From: Candidatus Levybacteria bacterium RIFCSPLOWO2_12_FULL_37_14
Lineage (GTDB): Bacteria; Patescibacteriota; Microgenomatia; Levybacterales; UBA12049
Assembly: GCA_001782645.1 (NCBI GenBank)
Contig: MFPH01000009.1
Span: 1-7,683 of the forward strand
Direction of reading: 5' to 3'
Length of the DNA stretch: 7,683 nt
In this document: one piece after another, positions 1 to 4,748 of the stretch
Position numbering within the stretch: position 1 is the first letter of the stretch
Layout: each line of letters begins with the position of its first letter
Notes under the pieces: model-generated
What the model saw: the letters and a program-made list of their open reading frames with translations, nothing else
Told to the model about the DNA's origin: nothing
Database searches by the model: none
Program-made: the position numbers and the translations under genes

Positions 1-69
1 AATTTTTGCCCTAAAAACATCTTGAAATTATATATTACATTGACATAAATCTCTAATGGGGTCAATTGT

Positions 70-97
70 TTGTATTTAATTTTCTTTCTGCTATAGT
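70..97 (+). promoter_or_regulatory. Probable ftsZ promoter (extended -10)
   Basis: A TATAGT -10 hexamer at 92-97 is preceded by TGC at 89-91, which fits an extended -10 (TGn). A weak -35 match, TTGTAT, lies at 70-75 with a 16-base spacer. Transcription would begin near 103-105 and leave a leader of about 25 bases before the ftsZ ATG at 128. No Shine-Dalgarno sequence is visible in that leader. Bases 1-69 hold no gene that I can see; a consensus TTGACA at 40-45 has no good -10 at the right distance. Confidence 0.5.
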
Positions 98-127
98 ACC
101 CTTATCAAAAACTAACCTTATAAAAAT

Positions 128-1264
128 ATGCCTCAGATAAAACCAGATGTAGAAGCATTCGCTAGGATAAAAGTTTTGGGTGTCGGCGGTTCTGGTAAAA
201 ACGCCTTAAATCACATGATTAATTCCAAAGTCAAAGGAGTTGATTTTATTGCCGTTAATACCGACTCGCAAGACCTTCACCATTCGCTATCTAAGAAAAA
301 AATACACATTGGCAAAAATTTGACTCGCGGACTTGGAGCCGGGATGAATACGGAATTGGGAAAAAGAGCGGTGGAAGAAACTAAAGAAGAGGTCCAGGAA
401 GCGGTGAAGGGTGCCGATATGGCTTTTATTACTTACGGACTTGGCGGTGGAACTGGCACGGGAGCTGGTCCTATTATTGCCAAAATTGCAAAAGAAATGG
501 GAGCTTTGACTGTGGGAGTTGTGACAAAACCATTTTTCTTTGAAGGTCAGCAAAGAATGAAAATAGCTGAAACCGGTCTAGAGGAATTGCGACAAGCCGT
601 CGATGCTATCATTGTCATCCCAAACGACAGGCTTCTTTCTACAATCGGTAAAGAAACTACGGCAAAAACTGCTTTCGCCATGTGTGATGATGTTTTAAAA
701 TCGGCCGTTGAAGGCATCTCCGACCTTATTACCATTCCCGGAATTATTAATATAGATTTCGCTGATATTAAAGCGATCATGACCGATGCCGGTTCGGCTC
801 TGATGGGCATAGGAACGGCTAGTGGCGAAAAAAGGGCGGAGGAAGCGGCAAAAATGGCTATAAATTCCCCTCTTTTGGAGATTTCTATAAATGGAGCGAA
901 GGGGGTTCTCTTTTCTATCGCCGGAGGAGCTGATTTGGGAATGTTTGAAATCCAGGATGCCGCCAAGATAATTACCGAATCTGTTGATCCGAATGCCAAG
1001 ATTATTTTCGGTACGGTTAATGACGAGAGTTTGAAAAAAGGTGAAGTAAAAATAACTGTCATTGCCTCAAATTTTCCAGAAAATTTTACAAAGAAAACTC
1101 TTTTCCAATCAACTCAAGTTATGGGAAACAAGGAGAAAGAGAGTGAGGAAAAAGGTAAAATATTCAATTCTATTCCGACTACCGGATCTGACGATAAAAA
1201 GACGGATGAAGACGATGAGTGGGGCGCAGTGCCAGCGTTTTTGCGAAGAAGTAAATTAAAATAG
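128..1264 (+). CDS. ftsZ: Cell division protein FtsZ
   Basis: FtsZ is the bacterial tubulin homologue that polymerises with GTP into the cytoplasmic Z-ring at the division site. The N-terminal GTPase domain is complete. A nucleotide-binding glycine loop (GVGGSGKNALNHM) lies near residues 18-30. The tubulin signature GGGTGTGAGP is at about 106-115, and the T7 synergy loop NIDFAD is at 208-213 with the acidic residues needed for GTP hydrolysis across the subunit interface. The C-terminal domain runs to about residue 320. A charged, probably disordered linker of about 45 residues follows, and the tail ends in PAFLRR plus a basic stretch, resembling the conserved C-terminal peptide that binds partners such as FtsA. 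The length (378 residues) is normal. No ftsA is visible upstream within the window. The small variation TYGLGGG before the signature (often TAGMGGG) is unremarkable. Identification is secure. Confidence 0.97.
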   Translation: MPQIKPDVEAFARIKVLGVGGSGKNALNHMINSKVKGVDFIAVNTDSQDLHHSLSKKKIHIGKNLTRGLGAGMNTELGKRAVEETKEEVQEAVKGADMAFITYGLGGGTGTGAGPIIAKIAKEMGALTVGVVTKPFFFEGQQRMKIAETGLEELRQAVDAIIVIPNDRLLSTIGKETTAKTAFAMCDDVLKSAVEGISDLITIPGIINIDFADIKAIMTDAGSALMGIGTASGEKRAEEAAKMAINSPLLEISINGAKGVLFSIAGGADLGMFEIQDAAKIITESVDPNAKIIFGTVNDESLKKGEVKITVIASNFPENFTKKTLFQSTQVMGNKEKESEEKGKIFNSIPTTGSDDKKTDEDDEWGAVPAFLRRSKLK

Positions 1265-1270
1265 AATAGG

Positions 1271-1295
1271 GAATAATGAATATTGAATAATGAAT
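1271..1295. repeat. Left arm of 25-bp perfect inverted repeat around the four-helix-bundle gene
   Basis: This 25-base AT-rich arm is the exact reverse complement of 1676-1700. It is itself two copies of the 11-mer GAATAATGAAT separated by ATT. The start codon of the four-helix-bundle gene (1290-1292) lies inside the arm, so the RNA stem formed with the right arm would pair over the initiation site. The outer bases ATAG (1261-1264) can also pair with CTAT (1700-1703) if a 6- to 7-base bulge is allowed. Confidence 0.9.
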
Positions 1296-1676
1296 CAAGG
1301 AAAAATTAAAGATTTTACCGACCTTGATACTTGGAAAATTGCTCATGATTTAGTACTTTCTATTTATAAAACTTCAAAAAAATTCCCTGATTCTGAAAAA
1401 TTTGGATTAGTCTCACAAATACAAAGAGCTTCTGTTTCAATTACGTCTAATATTGCTGAAGGATTTGGAAGACAATCTTATAGAGAGAAAGTTCAATTTT
1501 ACTATTTAGCACATGGTTCGCTGATAGAAGTGAAAAATCAATTAATATTAGCTAAAGATTTAGAATACATAAATAATGATTATTTTATAAAAATCTTAGA
1601 AAAAATCACACTTAGCCAAAAACTACTTCAGGGCTTAATTAAAACTTCGAAATCATTTATAATGAACAAATCATAA
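1290..1676 (+). CDS. Four-helix-bundle protein (23S rRNA intervening-sequence protein family)
   Basis: The 128-residue protein matches the small four-helix-bundle family found in 23S rRNA intervening sequences and as stand-alone genes in many CPR genomes. Family hallmarks visible are DLDTWKIAHDL near the N terminus (about 11-21), FPDSEKFGLVSQIQRASVSITSNIAEGFGR (about residues 33-61), and a helix containing FYYLAHGSLIEVKNQL (about 70-85). The fold resembles the Avd accessory protein of diversity-generating retroelements. Its biochemical role is not established; nucleic-acid binding is plausible. Translation starts within the left inverted-repeat arm and no Shine-Dalgarno site is evident. The gene is noticeably more AT-rich than ftsZ, which fits a separate origin. 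Family assignment is firm; function is unknown. Confidence 0.9.
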   Translation: MNQGKIKDFTDLDTWKIAHDLVLSIYKTSKKFPDSEKFGLVSQIQRASVSITSNIAEGFGRQSYREKVQFYYLAHGSLIEVKNQLILAKDLEYINNDYFIKILEKITLSQKLLQGLIKTSKSFIMNKS

Positions 1677-1700
1677 TTCATTATTCAATATTCATTATTC
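1676..1700. repeat. Right arm of 25-bp perfect inverted repeat around the four-helix-bundle gene
   Basis: This is the exact reverse complement of 1271-1295. It begins on the final base of the four-helix-bundle stop codon and ends one base before the ATG of the trxB-like gene (1702). That gene therefore has no room for its own leader between the arm and its start. If the arms pair in RNA, the stem lies immediately upstream of trxB and may affect its translation or act as a processing site (inference). Confidence 0.9.
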
Positions 1701-1701
1701 T

Positions 1702-2625
1702 ATGATATATGATCTTATTATTATCGGTGGTGGGCCGGCGGGAGTATCTGCTGGTGTTTATGCCGCTAGGAAAAAACTGAAAACTCTGGTGATAGTCCCT
1801 GAATTCGGCGGACAAAGTATCGTTTCCGAAGGAGTAGAAAATTGGATAGGCACGGTTAAAATTTCCGGTGTAGATTTGGCAAAAAATTTTAAGGAGCACT
1901 TGCTGGCTTATGCTGGAGATTCTGTCACGCTAAACGAGGGTGAGTGGGTTAAAGATATTAAAAAAAATGGCAAGGAGTTTACTATAATTACAGATAAAGA
2001 AGAATATCAAAGTAAGACTGTTTTAATAACTACTGGCTCAACACGCCGAAAATTAGAAATTCCCGGAGCAAAGGAGTTTGATAATAAAGGCCTAACTTAC
2101 TGCGCTTCATGCGATGGCCCCCTGTTTGCAGGACAGGATGTGGTGGTCATTGGCGGAGGAAATGCCGCTTTTGAAACCGTGGCCCAACTTTTGGCCTACT
2201 GCAAAAGCGTCACACTTTTAAATAGAACAGACAAGTTCAAAGCCGATGAAATAACCATAAATAAATTGAAAACAAATCCGAATTTCAAAATTATTACAAA
2301 TGCCATTCCTAAAGAAATTAAGGGCGACAAATTTGTAAAAAGCATTGTTTACGAAAATTTAGCCACAAACACAACCCACGAAATAGAAACTCCTGGAATA
2401 TTTGTGGAAATCGGTTTACTGCCAACTACTGATTTTGTAAAAAATATTTTAGAGTTAAATAAAATCGGCCAAATCCCCGTTGATCCACGCACCCAACAAA
2501 CAAAAGTTCCCGGTATTTGGGCGGCAGGAGATTGCACTGATGGACTCTATCACCAAAACAACATCGCTTCAGGAGACGCCGTCAAAGCGCTCGAGGACAT
2601 ATATATAACTCTACATACTAGATAA
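1702..2625 (+). CDS. trxB: Thioredoxin-reductase-like FAD/NAD(P)H disulfide oxidoreductase
   Basis: This is a low-molecular-weight thioredoxin reductase family flavoprotein of 307 residues, the usual length. It is expected to pass electrons from a reduced pyridine nucleotide through FAD and a redox disulfide to thioredoxin or a similar cytosolic partner. The FAD-binding GGGPAG is at residues 9-14, the redox pair CASC at 134-137, the second dinucleotide-binding loop GGGNAA at 151-156, and the C-terminal FAD motif AGDC at 275-278. The NADPH-phosphate-binding HRRxxxR of classical TrxB is replaced by NRTDKFK (174-180) followed by AD, which looks more like the AhpF-type reductase segment, so NADH or another donor is possible. 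The start directly follows the right repeat arm with no visible ribosome binding site; ftsZ read-through could supply transcription. The last 8 bases overlap the convergent small gene. Confidence 0.92.
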   Translation: MIYDLIIIGGGPAGVSAGVYAARKKLKTLVIVPEFGGQSIVSEGVENWIGTVKISGVDLAKNFKEHLLAYAGDSVTLNEGEWVKDIKKNGKEFTIITDKEEYQSKTVLITTGSTRRKLEIPGAKEFDNKGLTYCASCDGPLFAGQDVVVIGGGNAAFETVAQLLAYCKSVTLLNRTDKFKADEITINKLKTNPNFKIITNAIPKEIKGDKFVKSIVYENLATNTTHEIETPGIFVEIGLLPTTDFVKNILELNKIGQIPVDPRTQQTKVPGIWAAGDCTDGLYHQNNIASGDAVKALEDIYITLHTR

Positions 2626-2770
2626 GAGAAATCGCCTCGGCTTGGTGGTGCTTGATTATCTCTCTCGCAGTACTTGTCGCTTGTTCAGGAGAAGTAGCAT
2701 GAAATAGAAATTCAAATTCATTTCTCTTGCCATTCCCAGTCTTGTATCTGAGGTCATATTCGCAGTCCAT
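2618..2770 (-). CDS. Small hypothetical protein (50 aa)
   Basis: The product is a 50-residue protein with no family I recognise. It has a charged, strand-like N-terminal half (MDCEYDLRYK, then NEFEFLFHAT at about 18-27), followed by SPEQATSTAREIIKHH, which reads as an amphipathic helix, and a hydrophobic end AEAISLI. This beta-beta-alpha pattern looks like real coding sequence. The ATG at 2770 is chosen because a promoter-like pair lies just upstream (2792-2820). The same frame stays open further upstream into the hairpin repeat, but that extension has low-complexity, repeat-derived sequence and is not credible. The gene runs convergent to the trxB-like gene and overlaps its last 8 bases. It could also be the surviving 3' end of a longer gene cut by the repeat. 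Confidence 0.5.
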   Translation of the reverse strand: MDCEYDLRYKTGNGKRNEFEFLFHATSPEQATSTAREIIKHHQAEAISLI

Positions 2771-2791
2771 ATTGGGGCCATTTATAACATT

Positions 2792-2820
2792 AATATAAAA
2801 TGATAATAAAGCAAAGTAAA
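2792..2820 (-). promoter_or_regulatory. Putative promoter of the 50-aa gene
   Basis: On the minus strand, TTTACT (2815-2820) and TATATT (2792-2797) are separated by exactly 17 bases, matching four and five of six consensus positions. The predicted transcript starts near 2785, giving a leader of about 15 bases before the ATG at 2770. This supports the short form of the gene over the long frame reaching into the repeat. Confidence 0.45.
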
Positions 2821-2950
2821 GTTGTGTCTCTATTGTACCAAGCTCGCACCTATTTCCAAAACAAATGATGTCGCACGCTCCGCGTGCGTGGTGAAGCGAA
2901 ACTGAAGCGTACGCTCGGAGAAAGCCCCACGCACTGGCGAGTACGCCAGC

Positions 2951-3041
2951 AACCCCGAAAGAAAAAACACTCCTTGCATTTCTGGTTTGGCGGGGGTGAA
3001 ATTTTTCTTGAAAAAGGAAAGGGTGTTTTTCTTTCGGGGTT
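2951..3041. repeat. Hairpin 1 of the structured repeat
   Basis: AACCCCGAAAGAAAAAACAC (2951-2970) pairs with 3023-3041 with a single-base bulge. A further TCCTT (2971-2975) can pair with AAGGA (3014-3018). The loop contains a run of five G (GCGGGGGTG) on the + strand. A small internal foldback, TTTTTC-TTG-AAAAA, lies near 3002-3015. Confidence 0.7.
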
Positions 3042-3082
3042 CTGCCCTCCAAGTATTCAGGCAGGTGGCGGAACAATGCGGA

Positions 3083-3132
3083 CGAAGTTTTGGCAAAACT
3101 ATTTTTTGGGGAAAGGATTTGCCAAAACTTCG
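3083..3132. repeat. Hairpin 2 of the structured repeat
   Basis: CGAAGTTTTGGCAAA (3083-3097) and TTTGCCAAAACTTCG (3118-3132) form a perfect 15-bp stem with a 20-base loop. The loop carries a T6-G4 run and a purine stretch. No T-tract follows the stem, so it does not look like an intrinsic terminator on either strand. Confidence 0.8.
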
Positions 3133-3156
3133 GCTGACTTGTTTTTGAATTTGGAT

Positions 3157-3238
3157 GTCGCAAATGGAAAAGGAGGGGTTTGGGGAGGAATTTTCCATTT
3201 GCTCCGCTGTTTTCTTTTGGCGAATTTCGGGTAATTGA
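3157..3238 (+). repeat. Left copy of the island-flanking inverted repeat (82 bp visible, perfect)
   Basis: I compared this base by base with the reverse complement of 7602-7683: all 82 positions agree. The inner boundary is sharp, with identity ending at 3238 on the left and 7602 on the right. The outer boundary cannot be set because the window stops inside the right copy. The left copy probably extends outward through the hairpin series to about 2870. Confidence 0.95.
3160..3202. repeat. Hairpin 3 with G-quadruplex-capable mirror-symmetric loop
   Basis: GCAAATGGAAAA (3160-3171) and TTTTCCATTTGC (3191-3202) form a perfect 12-bp stem. The 19-base loop contains GGAGGGGTTTGGGGAGG (3172-3188), four G-runs able to make a two-tier quadruplex. 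Bases 3170-3190 also read the same backwards on one strand (mirror symmetry), a pattern that can favour triplex DNA. The structure lies in the flanking repeat, so a second copy is at the right end on the opposite strand. Confidence 0.8.
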
Positions 3239-3249
3239 TTCAAATTAAA

Positions 3250-4695
3250 TCAATCCCTTTCTCTTTTTTCGTGCTCAATAATACTCCAGTATGGTTTAGC
3301 ATAATCATCTCCGCCCATATCTTTTAGTATAGCAATTTGCTCCGAAGAAATTCCCGAGACAAGCTGGTCAAGATACGCCAGAAATTCGTCCCGATTGTTA
3401 AGCGAAAATACTTTTGCGGGAAACTCTTTTAGTCTTAGATATGCTGGAGTATTTTGAGGAAATTCTTTTAGCATTGAAGCTGATTCTTTATCTACAAAAA
3501 GTGCGTCGCAATATGGTAAATAGCTTGCTATAAACTGAACATCGGCTGTAGATTTCGGAGGATCTTTCTTTCCAAGTGCCGCTCTGCGTGCCCATCCTGC
3601 GAACATCACTGAACTGATTCTTATGTATGGTATTTCAAGCAAAGCGTCTATATCATTAAAATACTTAACAATTATTTCAGGCATCTTTTCTTGCGGTATA
3701 TTTTTCTTTCTAGCAATTCGCATAAGCTCTTCGAAAATATCGTCAGACATGGGAGGCATAAAATCATCTAACTCCATATCATAATCTTCTCCCATAGTCA
3801 TTTTTTTCATGGCGAGATTTCTTCTCTCGGTAAATTTTTTAGCCGCACTCGTCATTCCTTTCCAAAGGCCTGATGTTTCTTCTTTTACTCTTTCAACAAA
3901 TCCAAAGCTAGTCTCAGATTGCCATCTAGTCCATGTCTCTCTAAGTTGCTCTTTTGTTATAGCGTTGGTAGTCTGAAGATTTTTTATTTGTCCCGGATAT
4001 GGATTTCCTCCTACTGATATTCTCAACCCGACTGACCAAGTATGTAAATCTTGCTCGAAAGCAATATATTTTGGATTGAATTCAAATTCAACCTTTTTAT
4101 TTTCTAACCACCCCTCAAAATGATGAACAATTTGGTTTTTCTCAATTATGAGACTTGGGTAGAGGGTTTTCCCACTAGAAAAATGCTCATAAACTCTTTT
4201 CATTAATTTAAAGTCTATATTCCCAACCAACGATTCATCTTTATGGTAAAAACTATCTGGACAAACTATCGCTTGAGATTTTGATGCCAATTCGAGTTTT
4301 ATAAATAAATTTGTCCAGAAGGGATCGGCTTTAATTTTTGCGTGACTGGGATGCGACTTATCTAATAACTTAATCAAATTACTAATAACAAATTGGTCTA
4401 AATATATAATTTTCTTTTTAATGTTTGGAAAGCTAAATCCTTCCTCATGCCCACATTTAATACACTCTCTTGAATATCCTCTTGAACCTCCCATGGGGGT
4501 GAACACACCAAAGGCATCTTCAGTTAAACATTCTGTGTTAGGACATTTTTTGTAGGGTCCGGAAATGAAATCACGACGAGATATTTTCATAACTCGTTGT
4601 TTTAGTCTTGCTCTTTTTTCATCTTTCTCTAAGCAACATTTTTTATATTTTTTGCCACTTTTGCAGTGGCACTGATCATTTCTTCCTATTTTCAT
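3250..4695 (-). CDS. SEC-C motif / zinc-ribbon protein with PIN-like nuclease features
   Basis: The large protein (481 residues from this start, 489 from the upstream ATG at 4719) opens with a SEC-C metal-binding motif, GRNDQCHCKSGKKYKKCC. A second cysteine cluster follows, CPNTEC and about 22 residues later CIKC, which is probably a zinc ribbon. The remainder has a PIN-like acidic pattern: IIYLDQFVISNL (about residues 96-107 from this start), acidic residues near CPDSFYHKDES, then far downstream ADVQFIASYLPYCDALFVDKE with three aspartates. In PIN nucleases such residues bind metal and cleave RNA. The PIN assignment is my inference from motif spacing. I chose the start at MKIGRNDQ because SEC-C proteins commonly begin this way and because the upstream ATG coincides with the -35 of the divergent promoter. 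No ribosome binding site is visible. The gene is divergent from the LexA-methyltransferase gene and ends 12 bases from the left repeat, suggesting a conflict or defence role. Confidence 0.75.
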   Translation of the reverse strand: MKIGRNDQCHCKSGKKYKKCCLEKDEKRARLKQRVMKISRRDFISGPYKKCPNTECLTEDAFGVFTPMGGSRGYSRECIKCGHEEGFSFPNIKKKIIYLDQFVISNLIKLLDKSHPSHAKIKADPFWTNLFIKLELASKSQAIVCPDSFYHKDESLVGNIDFKLMKRVYEHFSSGKTLYPSLIIEKNQIVHHFEGWLENKKVEFEFNPKYIAFEQDLHTWSVGLRISVGGNPYPGQIKNLQTTNAITKEQLRETWTRWQSETSFGFVERVKEETSGLWKGMTSAAKKFTERRNLAMKKMTMGEDYDMELDDFMPPMSDDIFEELMRIARKKNIPQEKMPEIIVKYFNDIDALLEIPYIRISSVMFAGWARRAALGKKDPPKSTADVQFIASYLPYCDALFVDKESASMLKEFPQNTPAYLRLKEFPAKVFSLNNRDEFLAYLDQLVSGISSEQIAILKDMGGDDYAKPYWSIIEHEKRERD

Positions 4696-4713
4696 ATTGG
4701 GGATAACTACTAC

Positions 4714-4742
4714 TTGCATACATTCTATTTATTTTCTATACT
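4714..4742 (+). promoter_or_regulatory. Promoter of the LexA-methyltransferase gene, probably leaderless
   Basis: TTGCAT (4714-4719) and TATACT (4737-4742) are separated by 17 bases, a good sigma-70-type pair. Only six bases separate the -10 from the ATG at 4749, so transcription should start at or next to the A of the start codon. A leaderless mRNA would explain the missing Shine-Dalgarno site. Inside the spacer, TTCTAT occurs at 4723-4728 and again at 4734-4739, exactly 11 bases (one helical turn) apart and overlapping the -10. It is a candidate operator for the LexA head, though I find no classical SOS-box palindrome. Confidence 0.6.
4722..4727 (-). promoter_or_regulatory. Possible -10 for the leftward nuclease gene
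   Basis: TAGAAT on the minus strand matches the -10 consensus at five of six positions, but the -35 is poor. Transcription would begin near 4715, downstream of the ATG at 4719, which favours initiation at 4695. The site lies inside the spacer of the rightward LexA-methyltransferase promoter, so the two promoters overlap and could be repressed together. Confidence 0.3.
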
Positions 4743-4748
4743 AACATT

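Larger units (their letters stand above)
1271..1700 (+). mobile_element. Candidate intervening-sequence-like insertion cassette (IR - four-helix-bundle ORF - IR)
   Basis: A single gene fits almost exactly between two perfect 25-bp inverted arms: its ATG lies in the left arm and the last base of its stop codon is the first base of the right arm. The cassette separates ftsZ from the trxB-like gene, and both neighbours are intact. Related four-helix-bundle proteins are known from intervening sequences of 23S rRNA genes, where inverted ends form a stem. Reading this as a mobile or formerly mobile cassette is inference: there is no transposase and no clear target-site duplication. Confidence 0.45.
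2872..3238. repeat. Structured non-coding repeat: tandem series of hairpins
   Basis: About 370 bp contain at least five consecutive foldback structures: 2872-2888 (7-bp stem CGCACGC/GCGTGCG, loop TCC), 2934-2949 (CTGGCG/CGCCAG, loop AGTA), 2951-3041, 3083-3132 and 3160-3202. A 10-base palindrome AGCGTACGCT sits at 2906-2915, and GTGCGTGG (2884-2891) can also pair with CCACGCAC (2927-2934). The final 82 bp recur inverted at 7602-7683, showing that at least this part is a repeated unit. The 9-mer GATGTCGCA appears at both 2867-2875 and 3154-3162. Long open frames cross the region on both strands, but their translations look like artefacts of the repeat. I see no transposase or RNA gene. It resembles a dispersed structured intergenic repeat; its true length is unknown. 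Confidence 0.75.

Noticed and set aside
547..1062. Minus-strand open frame of about 170 codons inside ftsZ
   Set aside because: It is antisense to a highly conserved gene, with no promoter or family features; a shadow frame.
2872..2949. tRNA or small structured RNA gene in the GC-rich hairpins
   Set aside because: No cloverleaf arrangement, T-loop or acceptor pairing can be found; the stems are short isolated foldbacks.
3157..3238. CRISPR array or integron attC sites
   Set aside because: There are no regularly spaced direct repeats with unique spacers, no cas genes, no integrase and no recognisable R-box pairs; only one inverted pair of repeats is present.
2830..3243. Long open frames on both strands across the hairpin repeat (for example minus 2830-3243 and plus 2884-3234)
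   Set aside because: They overlap one another, lie in foldback DNA and give low-credibility translations; the inverted copy at 7602-7683 recreates the same peptide by repetition, not by coding constraint.
3234..3254. ATTGATT/AATCAAT hairpin at the end of the SEC-C gene as an intrinsic terminator
   Set aside because: The 7-bp stem is wholly AT-rich and has no following T-tract in the direction of transcription.
4696..4719. Upstream ATG (4719) as the SEC-C gene start
   Set aside because: It adds eight unconserved residues, coincides with the divergent promoter's -35 and lies upstream of the likely transcription start; MKIGRNDQ at 4695 is the usual SEC-C N terminus.
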